Below are positions 23,630-31,463 of a stretch of DNA of 64,000 nt, piece by piece. Position numbers and translations under genes: made by a program. The DNA is from Herbidospora daliensis (GTDB taxonomy: Bacteria; Actinomycetota; Actinomycetes; Streptosporangiales; Streptosporangiaceae). Positions within the stretch are counted from its first letter, which is position 1; each line of letters begins with the position of its first letter. The stretch covers positions 1,825,765 to 1,889,764 of the forward strand of contig NZ_BBXF01000002.1 of assembly GCF_001570585.1 (NCBI RefSeq), written 5' to 3'. Under the pieces are notes generated by a model. That model was given only the letters and a program-made list of their open reading frames with translations. It was not told the DNA's origin and made no database searches.

Positions 23630-25120
23630 ATGACTCATGTCGCCGGCCAGCCCGACAGACGTTGGCTCATCCTGCTCCTGATATCGGCAGCCCAGTTGAT
23701 CGTGGTGTTCAACGACGCGATCATGACCGTTGCCCTGCCCTCCGCCCAGGCCGACCTGCACATCTCCGACGGGGGCAGGCAATGGGTGATCACCGCCTAC
23801 ATGCTGACCTTCGGCGGGCTGCTGCTGCTCGGTGGCCGCCTGGCGGACCTGCTGGGACGCAAGCTCGTCTTCATCGTCGGACTCATCGGGTTCGTCCTGG
23901 CATCCACTCTCGGCGGTGCCGCGGCCGCCCCCTGGATGCTGCTCGGCGCCCGCGCCCTGCAGGGTGCCTTCGGCGCCCTGCTCGCCCCGGCCGCCCTGTC
24001 GCTGATCTCGCTGGCCTTCCCCGACGGCAGAGAACGGGCCAAGGCCTTCGGCGTCTTCTCCTCCATCGTCATCACCGGTGGCGCGCTGGGGCTGCTGGCC
24101 GGCGGTCTGCTGACCGAGTACCTCACGTGGCGCTGGGCGATGTTCATCAACATCCCCCTTGCCGTGATTCCCATCCTCGGTGCGCTGGCCTACCTCCCGG
24201 CCCACACCGGGCGCGACCGCACCACCCGCCTGGACATCCCGGGCGCGGTGCTGGCCACTGCGGGCATCGTCGTCCTGATCTACAGTTTCACTCTGGCCGC
24301 CGACCACGGCTGGGGTGCCGGCGCCACTCTCGGCTCCTTCGCCGCGGCCATCGTGTTGCTGGGCGCCTTCACCCTGGTACAGGCCCGCACCCGCGATCCC
24401 CTCCTGCCGTTCCGGATCCTGACGGACCGCATCCGCCTCGGCGCCTACCTGTCGGCCGCGCTGGGAATGCTCAGCGCGTTCGGCCTGCTGCTCTTCCTGA
24501 CCTACTACCTGCAGACGGTCAAGAACTACTCGGCGGCGCTCACCGGCCTGGCGTTCCTGCCCATGGTCATCGCGCAGATCATCGGCGCCGCCCAGATCAG
24601 CGCCCGGCTGATGCACCGTGTCCGGCCCAGGATCTTGATGATCAGCGGCTATCTCGTCGCCGCCGCTTCCGTCCTGCTGCTCCTGCTGCTCGACACCGAC
24701 AGCTCCTACAGCCCGATCCTGCTCATCGCCTCGATCGGGATCGGCCTCGGGCTCGGCGTCGCCGTTATGCCGGCCACCAGCCTGGCCACGCATGGCACCG
24801 GCCACCGGGACGCGGGAGTCGCCTCAGCGATGATCAACGTTTCCCAGCAGCTGGGCGGAGCCATCGGCACAGCGCTGCTCAACACCGTCGCCACCAGCGC
24901 CACCGCCGCGTACCTGATCTCCCACCAGGCAGGACAGCCCGGCGTCGCGCTCGTCTACGGCTACCGCATCGGCTACCTGTGGATCGCCGGATTCCTCCTC
25001 GCGGCCGGCCTGATCTCGGTTCTGCTGGTCAACGCCGGACCTTCGGACGCCGAAAGCGAGAGCGCCGTCGTCGACGAGCCCGTTGACGAACTTGTCGGTG
25101 AGTCCACCGTGTCCACCTGA
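23630..25120 (+). CDS. MFS drug:H+ antiporter, DHA2 (EmrB/QacA) type
   Basis: 496 residues, 14 predicted membrane helices. After a short cytosolic start comes helix 1 with LIVVFNDAIMTVALPSAQ, the DHA2 form of motif C-like DxTIVNVALP. Motif A GGRLADLLGRK follows, and ALQGAFGALLAPAALSLIS is also characteristic. A polar C-terminal tail (PSDAESESAVVDEPVDE) is cytosolic. Exports a hydrophobic compound by proton exchange, probably the substrate or product of the surrounding oxidation genes, protecting the host. I take the ATG at 23630; a TTG at 23618 is in frame. Confidence 0.92.
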   Translation: MTHVAGQPDRRWLILLLISAAQLIVVFNDAIMTVALPSAQADLHISDGGRQWVITAYMLTFGGLLLLGGRLADLLGRKLVFIVGLIGFVLASTLGGAAAAPWMLLGARALQGAFGALLAPAALSLISLAFPDGRERAKAFGVFSSIVITGGALGLLAGGLLTEYLTWRWAMFINIPLAVIPILGALAYLPAHTGRDRTTRLDIPGAVLATAGIVVLIYSFTLAADHGWGAGATLGSFAAAIVLLGAFTLVQARTRDPLLPFRILTDRIRLGAYLSAALGMLSAFGLLLFLTYYLQTVKNYSAALTGLAFLPMVIAQIIGAAQISARLMHRVRPRILMISGYLVAAASVLLLLLLDTDSSYSPILLIASIGIGLGLGVAVMPATSLATHGTGHRDAGVASAMINVSQQLGGAIGTALLNTVATSATAAYLISHQAGQPGVALVYGYRIGYLWIAGFLLAAGLISVLLVNAGPSDAESESAVVDEPVDELVGESTVST

Positions 25121-25260
25121 CCGGCCCACTTCCATCTCGACCCGGCGCGCGAACAGGCATCGTCCTGGCAGGCCGCGTCACGCCTCGACCGCAGTGGCCA
25201 GGCGACCGTCCTCACGCCCGCCGGGCGAACCATGTCCTGCTCAACCAAAGGTGCAACCCA

Positions 25261-26319
25261 GTGAACGACGCCATCCGGGGCACGGCGCGCGGAACCGCGC
25301 CCGTCCCCCTGTCCGTGCTCGACCTGGTCCCGGTCGGCACCGGGACGACCCCAGCCCAGGCGCTGCGCAGCAGCATCGAGCTCAGCCGGATCGCCGACCG
25401 CCGCGGGTACCACCGACACTGGATCGCCGAGCACCATTCGGCGCCCAGCGTCGCCTCGTCCTCGCCGGCGGTGATCCTGGCGCACCTCGCGGCCCACACC
25501 CAGCGCGTGCGGCTCGGCTCCGGCGGGGTGATGCTGCCCAACCACCCGCCCCTGATCATCGCCGAGCAGTTCGGCGTTCTGGAAGCCCTCGCCCCCGGCC
25601 GCGTCGACCTCGGGCTGGGCCGCGCCCCGGGCACCGACCCGGCGACCGCCGCCGCGCTGCGCCGGAGCGACCAGGGAGGCGGCGACTTCCCGCAGCAGCT
25701 CAGCGACCTTCTCCGGTTCCTGGATGACGACTTCCCCGCCGGTCATCCCTACGCCCGGGTCCACGCCGTGCCAGGCCCGGTCCAAGGCGCGACGAGCCGC
25801 CCGCCGGTCTGGCTGCTCGGCTCCTCGGGGTTCAGCGCCCGGCTCGCCGGGACTCTGGGGCTGCCCTTCGCCTTCGCGCACCACTTCTCGGCCGACAACA
25901 CGGTCGCGGCGCTCGACCTGTACCGGCAGTCCTTCCGTCCGTCCACGCTCCTCGACGCCCCCTACGTGCTCATCAGTGTCAACACCATGGCGGCCGACAC
26001 GGAGCGTGAAGCACATCGCCAGGTCATGGCGGGTGCTCTGGCGATGATCCAGTTGCACGCCGGCCGGCTCGGTCTACTGCCCTCGCCCGAGGAGGCCGAG
26101 GCGTACGACTTCACCTCAGCCGAATGGAAGTTCGCTCAGAACTGGATTGCCGACATCGTGCACGGCACCCCGGACGCGGTCCGCAACGGCCTCAACGCGC
26201 TGCAGCAGCGCACCGGGGCCGACGAACTGATGCTTACCACCCTCATGAGCCACAGCAACGACGCACGCCTGCGCACCTACGAACTGATCGCCGACGCCTA
26301 CGGCTTCCCCCAGGACTGA
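25261..26319 (+). CDS. luciferase-like (LLM-class) flavin-dependent oxidoreductase
   Basis: 352 residues of the bacterial luciferase family: LSVLDLVPVGTGTTPAQALRSS, GYHRHWIAEHHSAPSVASSS, then RLGSGGVMLPNHPPLIIAEQ and RVDLGLGRAPGTDP. The subfamily matches MsnO8-like proteins that use FMNH2 and oxygen, or F420, to oxidise substrates. The SsuE-like reductase upstream could supply FMNH2. The GTG start at 25261 directly follows CAACCCA without a good ribosome site. Substrate unknown. Confidence 0.92.
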   Translation: MNDAIRGTARGTAPVPLSVLDLVPVGTGTTPAQALRSSIELSRIADRRGYHRHWIAEHHSAPSVASSSPAVILAHLAAHTQRVRLGSGGVMLPNHPPLIIAEQFGVLEALAPGRVDLGLGRAPGTDPATAAALRRSDQGGGDFPQQLSDLLRFLDDDFPAGHPYARVHAVPGPVQGATSRPPVWLLGSSGFSARLAGTLGLPFAFAHHFSADNTVAALDLYRQSFRPSTLLDAPYVLISVNTMAADTEREAHRQVMAGALAMIQLHAGRLGLLPSPEEAEAYDFTSAEWKFAQNWIADIVHGTPDAVRNGLNALQQRTGADELMLTTLMSHSNDARLRTYELIADAYGFPQD

Positions 26320-26362
26320 TCTGCGGCGTAATCCTGTATTGATCACGATGGAGAACACCAGC

Positions 26363-27577
26363 ATGAATCCCACCACCTCTACGAACAGCCAGCTCGACGG
26401 GCAGGCCAAAGCCGCCTTGACGGCACACCTGGTCGCCCGGGCGGCAGCCCTTCAACCGCTGCTGCGGCAGCACGCCGCTCAGGGTGAGGAGAACCGGGCC
26501 GTGACACCGGCCGTTGTCGAGGCACTGGGCGAGGCCGGTGTCTTCCGGCTGCTGACCCCCAGACGCTACGGCGGCCACGAGAGCAGCCTGCGGACCCTCA
26601 TCGAGGTGTCGCAGACGCTGGGGCGGGCCGACGGTTCGGCCGCCTGGGTCGGAATGATCATCTCCGTGACCAACTGGCTCGCCAGTCTCTTCCCCGACCA
26701 GGCGCAAGAGGAGGTCTTCGGCGCCGACCCCGACGCACGGGTGAGCGGCGTGGCCGCACCGACCGGCATCGGCGAACGCGTCACCGGCGGCTGGCGGGTG
26801 AGTGGCCGCTGGTCGTACAACTCCGGAGCTCCGTATGCGACCTGGGCAGCGGTCGGCGCTCTGCTCAAGGACGACCGTGGCGAGATCGCCGACCAGGCCC
26901 TGGTCCTGATCCCGGCCACCGACCTCACCATGGCCGACACCTGGCACACCGCCGGCATGCGGGGCACTGCCAGCAACACCCTGATCGGCACCGACGTCTT
27001 CGTCCCCGACCACCGGATCCTGTCGGTTCCGGCCGCCGCACAGGGCTGCTACCCACGCTCGCCCCGCCCAGAGCCGCTCTACGGCGCCGCGTTCGGGTCC
27101 ATGCTCGTGCTGTGCCTGACCGGGCCCCTGCTCGGCCTGGGCAAGGCCGCCCTCGACGCCGTGGTCGCCGCCGCTTCCACCCCGCTGTCATTCACCACCT
27201 ACGGACGACGCTCCGACTCGGTCGCTTTCCAGACGCAGATCGCCGAGGCCGCATTGAAGATCGAGACCGCCTGCCTGCACATCAACCGCGCGGCCGACGA
27301 CGTCGACATGGCAGCGCTCGCCGGGCCGCTGGACTATCCGGCGCGCGCCCGCATCAGAGCCCGGGCCGGACACGCGGTCCAGGAGATCCTCCAGGCGATC
27401 ACGATCCTGCTCAACGCGCACGGCTCTTCCGCCTTCGCCGAGGCCAGCCCTCTGCAGCGCATCTGGCGCGACGCCAACACCGCCGCCCGCCACGCCGGCT
27501 TGGTCCCCGCCGTCGGCCTGGAGGTCTACGGCAAGACCATGCTCGGCGTGGACGAGCACGTCAGCCACATGGTCTGA
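26363..27577 (+). CDS. group D flavin monooxygenase (acyl-CoA dehydrogenase fold, HsaA/DszC-like)
   Basis: About 404 residues with the acyl-CoA dehydrogenase fold but lacking the IYEGTNQ catalytic Glu segment of true dehydrogenases. Visible are VVEALGEAGVFRLLTPRRYGGHE, GRADGSAAWVGMIIS, GGWRVSGRWSYNSGA and WRDANTAARHAG, the pattern of two-component FMNH2-dependent hydroxylases such as HsaA, HpaB-like and DszC. It would hydroxylate an aromatic ring or heteroatom with FMNH2 from the SsuE-like reductase. The ATG at 26363 has GGAG 9 bases upstream; another ATG is at 26348. Confidence 0.9.
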   Translation: MNPTTSTNSQLDGQAKAALTAHLVARAAALQPLLRQHAAQGEENRAVTPAVVEALGEAGVFRLLTPRRYGGHESSLRTLIEVSQTLGRADGSAAWVGMIISVTNWLASLFPDQAQEEVFGADPDARVSGVAAPTGIGERVTGGWRVSGRWSYNSGAPYATWAAVGALLKDDRGEIADQALVLIPATDLTMADTWHTAGMRGTASNTLIGTDVFVPDHRILSVPAAAQGCYPRSPRPEPLYGAAFGSMLVLCLTGPLLGLGKAALDAVVAAASTPLSFTTYGRRSDSVAFQTQIAEAALKIETACLHINRAADDVDMAALAGPLDYPARARIRARAGHAVQEILQAITILLNAHGSSAFAEASPLQRIWRDANTAARHAGLVPAVGLEVYGKTMLGVDEHVSHMV

Positions 27578-27637
27578 CCCCTACGGCCCGGCCGACACGT
27601 CGTCTTTATCGAATCCGTCAAAGAGCGCAGGTGTGAT

Positions 27638-28426
27638 GTGAAGATCGAACGATACGTGGTCGACGGAGTGTTCGTGGAACACGCCGCCCCGGAAGGCACG
27701 ACCGCCGCACCGCCCATCGTGTTCGTGCACGGCGGCAGTCACGGAAGCTGGCTGTGGGAGAACTGGCTGCCCTACTACGCCGACCTGGGCCGGCACAGCT
27801 ACGCCTTCAGCTGGTTCAACCACACCGGATCCCAGGACCTCCCGACCGAGGAGTTCGTCCAGCGGAGCATGCTAGACGCCACTCGCGAACTGGACATCGT
27901 CGTCTCCCACATCGGCCGGGAACCGGTGCTGGTGGCGCACAGCATGGGTGCCGCGGTGGCGCAGAAATACTCCGAGAACCACCCCGTGCGGGCCCAGGTG
28001 CTGCTCGCCCCGGTGCCGTGCACGGCAAGCGCGGGCGAGGCGATCCCGCTGCCGGTGGATCTGTCGGCGCCGTTCCCGCCGATGCCGTACGACATGGCGG
28101 TGCAATGGTTCTTCGCCGGGTGCACAGAGCAGGACGCCCGCCGCTACCACGGCCTGATGCCCGACGAATCACCAAAGGCCGTGTGGGAGGCCGCACAGCG
28201 CGGGGCGGCCATCGAGCTGGACCGGACCCGGGTGAGCGGCCCCATGCTCGTCATCGCCGGCGGACAGGACGTCGTCTCACCCGCGCCTCTCGTGCGGGAG
28301 CACGCCGCCCACTTCGGCGCCGACTACCTCTACCTCGCCGACCGTGCCCACAGCTTGATCCTCGAACCGCGATGGCGCGAGGTGGCCGACCGCGTCAACT
28401 CCTGGCTGAGCCGCACCGCCTGGTGA
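27638..28426 (+). CDS. alpha/beta hydrolase
   Basis: 262 residues. Oxyanion motif FVHGGSHGSWLWENW, nucleophile elbow VAHSMGAAVAQ (Ser), acidic residue in AGGQDVVSP and catalytic His in DRAHSLILEP. Hydrolyses an ester, lactone or C-C bond; in aromatic catabolism such enzymes follow ring opening. The GTG start at 27638 is 60 bp after the monooxygenase stop, so it is in the same transcript. Substrate cannot be read from sequence. Confidence 0.9.
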   Translation: MKIERYVVDGVFVEHAAPEGTTAAPPIVFVHGGSHGSWLWENWLPYYADLGRHSYAFSWFNHTGSQDLPTEEFVQRSMLDATRELDIVVSHIGREPVLVAHSMGAAVAQKYSENHPVRAQVLLAPVPCTASAGEAIPLPVDLSAPFPPMPYDMAVQWFFAGCTEQDARRYHGLMPDESPKAVWEAAQRGAAIELDRTRVSGPMLVIAGGQDVVSPAPLVREHAAHFGADYLYLADRAHSLILEPRWREVADRVNSWLSRTAW

Positions 28427-28557
28427 ACCTTCGCCGGGTCAGCGGCGCGATGACACTCGAGGTCGGCGACCAGGCGGACGCCCAGGTCGCCGCACCCGAG
28501 ATCAACGTCACGCCCCAGCTGGTCTTCGTATGAGATCGAGATCCGTACCATCAGAAC

Positions 28558-29139
28558 TCACCCGAGGGCGTCGAGCGCGATTTCGACCACTGCCATGAGC
28601 GACACGCGGTCGGGGTTCACTGAACCCATGACCCGCAGACCGTGCATCGTCATGACGAGGTAGCGGGCCACGTCTCGCGCATCACGTTCACCGGACAGCT
28701 GGCCATCCGCCTGCGCTTCCGCGACGACTTCATAAAGCGCGTCCTCAAGAACCTCTGTCGTCGACTGCACATGCGCGGCTACCTGCGGGTCGTGGGCGAT
28801 CCGCCCGACAGCAGCGCCGATGATCAGGCAGGCTTCGCGGCTGCCGTCGCGCACGATCTCGTCCACCGCCGCTACCAGGACATAACGCAACAGTTCACGG
28901 CCCGGCGCGCCCTGGCGAAGCTGTTCGACCAGCGGCAGCGCGTAGCCTTCCCGGTAGCGGTCCATCGCCGCGAGGTACAGACCCTCTTTGCTGCCGAAAG
29001 CGGCGTACAGCGAGCCGCGGCCCACGCCGGTAGCGTCGACCAGGTCCGAAATCGAAGTGCCGTCGTAGCCGTTGCGGCGGAAGGCATTCATCGCCGCCTC
29101 CACGGCCATCTCGATATCGAACTCCCTTACACGCGCCAT
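28558..29139 (-). CDS. TetR-family repressor of the flavin-oxidation cluster
   Basis: 193 residues. The N-terminal HTH is AMNAFRRNGYDGTSISDLVDATGVGRGSLYAAFGSKEGLY in pieces around residues 14-50, and a helical ligand-binding domain follows, of the TetR_C_16-like type. The ATG at 29139 gives MARVREFDIEMAVEAA; TATACT ends 6 bases upstream, so translation is probably leaderless. GGAACGAAC in its own promoter matches half of the operators at 21096 and 22713. The likely role is repression of the SDR and SnoaL-like promoters plus itself, relieved by the cluster substrate. Confidence 0.88.
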   Translation of the reverse strand: MARVREFDIEMAVEAAMNAFRRNGYDGTSISDLVDATGVGRGSLYAAFGSKEGLYLAAMDRYREGYALPLVEQLRQGAPGRELLRYVLVAAVDEIVRDGSREACLIIGAAVGRIAHDPQVAAHVQSTTEVLEDALYEVVAEAQADGQLSGERDARDVARYLVMTMHGLRVMGSVNPDRVSLMAVVEIALDALG

Positions 29140-29145
29140 ATCAGG

Positions 29146-29175
29146 AGTATACGCCCATATCGGAACGAACAGTAC
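29146..29175 (-). promoter_or_regulatory. tetR promoter with operator half-site
   Basis: TATACT (reverse of 29146-29151) is 6 bases before the ATG at 29139. GGAACGAACAGTACAG (29161-29176) shares its first nine bases with the upstream flank of both TetR-type operators, at roughly the -35 position. Confidence 0.4.
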
Positions 29176-29176
29176 A

Positions 29177-29749
29177 GAATCCGGCGCACGGTTTGAGAGT
29201 CGCCTTGCCGGGCCTCCTGAGAGCGAGCTCGACGTCAGCACGGAAGACCGCCGCCAACCTCTTCCGCAGTGCCACGACCTGGGCTTGCGAGCGGCAGGAA
29301 GAAGGATCCGCTCATGAGACTTGTCGGCGGCCCTTGATCGGGGGCGCGGCTACGGAAGGATCTCCTGCCGCAGGCCGTCGATGTGGCGGTAGCGGGCTGG
29401 GGCCGCCGTGATCAGGCCAGCCACGGTCCAGGGCGTAGGCGACCGGAGCACGGTATTGACCGGCGCGTGGTGGTGAAGGCGGCGACTCGCGCGTGCAGGT
29501 TCAGGTAGTCGGGCTCGATGGCGCTGGCGCGGGCGGGAACACCACGGCGGACCTCGCCCCACCGGGGATGGGAGAAGGTGCCATGCGCCGCGGGTTAGAC
29601 CTGAACCCCGCGTCAATGTCCTCCTTTCTGTCCGCCCAGGTCAGAGGTGCTTTAGGTATTTACGTGGAGGGTATTCCCCACCTCGTGCTCATGCACGTCG
29701 GTGATGCCCCCGGGTCGCCGCCCATGCCGCGATCCGGAGGACGATCACC
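29177..29749. other. gene-poor interval before the oxalate decarboxylase gene
   Basis: About 570 bp. Minus-strand frames around 29350-29616 look like fragments of a small protein (HARVAAFTTT-like stretch) but are broken by stops. No intact gene, palindrome or terminator recognised except a weak GGGTATTCCCCACC motif near 29668. Confidence 0.35.
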
Positions 29750-30907
29750 GTGAAGAAGCCTAAGCAGGACAACATCCCGCACCCGCAGCGCAATGGCAGC
29801 GGCGGCCTCGACACCGGTCCCCGCAACATCGAGCTCGACCTGCAGAACCCCGACCTGCTCTCACCGCCGGTCACCGACCACGGCACGCTTCCGAACCTGA
29901 AGTTCTCCATGTCGATGGCGCACACCCGGATAGAGGAGGGCGGCTGGACCCGCGAGGTCACTCAACGGGAACTGCCGATCGCCTCCACGCTGGCCGGGGT
30001 GGACATGAAGCTCAACCCGGGTGCCTACCGTGAGCTGCACTGGCACAAGGAGGCCGAGTGGGCGTACGTGCTGGAGGGCGGCTGCCGGATCGGTGCGGTT
30101 GACCAGGAGGGCCGCAACTTCCTGGACGACGTCCGCAAGGGTGACCTGTGGTTCTTCCCCAAGGGCATCCCGCACTACATCCAAGCGCTGGATGAGGGCG
30201 TGGAGTTCCTGCTCGTCTTCGACGACGGTCAGTTCTCCGAGAACGCCACGTTCATGATGAGCGACTTCTTCGCCCACACGCCCAAGAGTGTCCTGGCCAA
30301 GAACTTCGGCTGGACCGAAGACCAGATGGCCGCCATGCCGGAGAAGGAGAAGTACATCTTCAAGGGCGAGGTGCCGCCCGCCCTCCAATCCGACAAGGTC
30401 GTCAGCCCCACCGGCGACGTGCCCGACTGGTTCAGCCACCGGCTGCTCGCGATGGAGCCCGAGCGATTCCCCGGCGGCACCGTACGCGTCGCCGACTCGC
30501 GGAACTTCAAGGCGGCCACCACCATCTCTGCGGCACTGATCGAGATCGCCCCTGGCGCGATCCGGGAGCTGCACTGGCATCCGACCGACGACGAGTGGCA
30601 GTACTACATCTCCGGTCACGGCCGCATGGGCGTGTTCGCCGGCTCCGGTCTGGCCAACACCTTCGACTTCCAGGCGGGGGACGTCGGCTACGTGCCCTTC
30701 GCCTACGGGCACTACATCGAGAACCTGGGCGACGAGCCGCTGGTCTTCCTGGAGATGTTCCGCAACCCGCTGTTCCAGGACGTATCGGCGGCCCAGTGGA
30801 TGGCCAACCTGCCGCCGCAGGTCAGCGCCGACACGATCAACGTGCCCCGCGAGCTGATCGAGGCGCTGCCCAAGCACAAGCGCCCTCTCGCCACCAGGAA
30901 CAGATGA
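29750..30907 (+). CDS. oxdC: oxalate decarboxylase (bicupin)
   Basis: Converts oxalate to formate and CO2 with manganese and oxygen. 385 residues, the same length as the well-studied bacterial OxdC. Two cupin domains each show the metal motif: ELHWHKEAEWAYVLEG (about 95-110) and ELHWHPTDDEWQYYISG (about 272-288). The lid segment FSENATF matches the SENST loop whose Glu distinguishes decarboxylase from oxidase. No signal peptide. The GTG start at 29750 has GGAGG upstream. It is the last cargo gene, about 340 bp from attR, and could serve acid stress or oxalate use. Confidence 0.93.
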   Translation: MKKPKQDNIPHPQRNGSGGLDTGPRNIELDLQNPDLLSPPVTDHGTLPNLKFSMSMAHTRIEEGGWTREVTQRELPIASTLAGVDMKLNPGAYRELHWHKEAEWAYVLEGGCRIGAVDQEGRNFLDDVRKGDLWFFPKGIPHYIQALDEGVEFLLVFDDGQFSENATFMMSDFFAHTPKSVLAKNFGWTEDQMAAMPEKEKYIFKGEVPPALQSDKVVSPTGDVPDWFSHRLLAMEPERFPGGTVRVADSRNFKAATTISAALIEIAPGAIRELHWHPTDDEWQYYISGHGRMGVFAGSGLANTFDFQAGDVGYVPFAYGHYIENLGDEPLVFLEMFRNPLFQDVSAAQWMANLPPQVSADTINVPRELIEALPKHKRPLATRNR

Positions 30908-31250
30908 TCACCTGGCCGGGCCGAGGGCGAGTTGTGATGCCCTTCTGGCCTTGCTTCGCGTGCCGGCGGGGTCACGCCCACCAGCCGGTGAAGGGACCTG
31001 AGGCCCACATGGGTGTGCACGCTTCGCAGGTGCAGTCGAACTGACGGCGGTGAGGTGGTGACATCACAGAACGTATGGACGGCGTGCTTTGGCCGTGGGT
31101 CGGATTGACGGCTCAACGATCATGATCTGTTCCGTGGCTGTTCCGTGGAAGAGCGGAAGATGGCCAAAGACGATGGAAGTTTCCGGCAAGCGTTCGCCCT
31201 GCTCACGCGCTTGATCGAGAAATTTTTCCAGGTGGCTGGTTCCCAGCGAG
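30908..31250. other. right arm of the element (non-coding)
   Basis: 343 bp between the oxalate decarboxylase gene and attR. It contains the paired arm site 31127-31147. Short frames on both strands are not credible genes. This would be one half of the attP region in the excised circle. Confidence 0.55.
31127..31147 (+). repeat. putative integrase arm site, right (two CTGTTCCGTG copies)
   Basis: CTGTTCCGTG at 31127-31136 and 31138-31147, 103 bp inside the right core. It matches the left pair at 20 of 21 bases. Here it is non-coding, so conservation cannot be explained by protein sequence. Confidence 0.55.
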
Positions 31251-31322
31251 AAGATCACCCAGATCTACGAGGGGACCAACCAGATCCAGCGGATGGTGAT
31301 GGCTCGGCAGCTCCTCAAGTAG
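31250..31322 (+). pseudogene. displaced original 3' end of the acyl-CoA dehydrogenase gene
   Basis: Reads [20 protein letters not shown] then LLK and a TAG at 31320-31322, the same protein end as 2509-2580 but with synonymous differences (for example GACC for GACG, CGG for CGC, CTC for CTG). No start and no upstream coding part. This is the chromosome's own gene end, separated from its body by the insertion. Confidence 0.88.
31251..31276 (+). repeat. attR core (26-bp direct repeat, right copy)
   Basis: Exact match to 2509-2534. The bases immediately left of both copies are unrelated, whereas bases to the right stay similar through the stop codon and terminator. This marks it as the boundary where element DNA meets the original chromosome. 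Confidence 0.8.
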
Positions 31323-31336
31323 GGCTTGAGCAGCGA

Positions 31337-31370
31337 AAACCCCGCCGCAGATGTCTCTGAGGCGGGGTTT
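31337..31370 (+). terminator. original terminator of the acyl-CoA dehydrogenase gene
   Basis: AAACCCCGCC (31337-31346) and GGCGGGGTTT (31361-31370) repeat the stem found at 2595-2628, with a different loop. Confidence 0.75.
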
Positions 31371-31463
31371 CGTGGTTCAGCTCAGGCGGCCCGGCTGCCG
31401 GCGGCAAGGCGGCTCAGCAGGCCACCTCGCAGGGGCTCTGAGACTTTCGTCGGGACCGTCGTG

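Larger units (their letters stand above)
2509..31276. mobile_element. integrated AICE-type conjugative element in an acyl-CoA dehydrogenase gene
   Basis: Seen: a 26-bp perfect direct repeat at both ends, a tyrosine integrase next to the left repeat, then xis, a RepSA-like initiator, SpdB- and Tra (FtsK-like) genes and a divergent GntR regulator. This is the gene order of pSAM2-like AICEs. The right repeat is the start of a displaced 3' end of the acyl-CoA dehydrogenase with its own stop and terminator, which is what insertion into the 3' end of a gene leaves behind. Matching 21-bp putative integrase arm sites lie inside both ends. Inferred: everything between, including defence, sugar/sulfur and flavin-oxidation genes, is cargo. 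AICEs usually use tRNA genes, so a protein-coding target is uncommon. Confidence 0.85.

Noticed and set aside
29350-29616. Possible small toxin-like protein fragment on the minus strand
   Set aside because: Frames are interrupted and no motif can be named.
31064-31360. Short frames on both strands across the right attachment region
   Set aside because: They cross the element boundary and terminator; random open frames.
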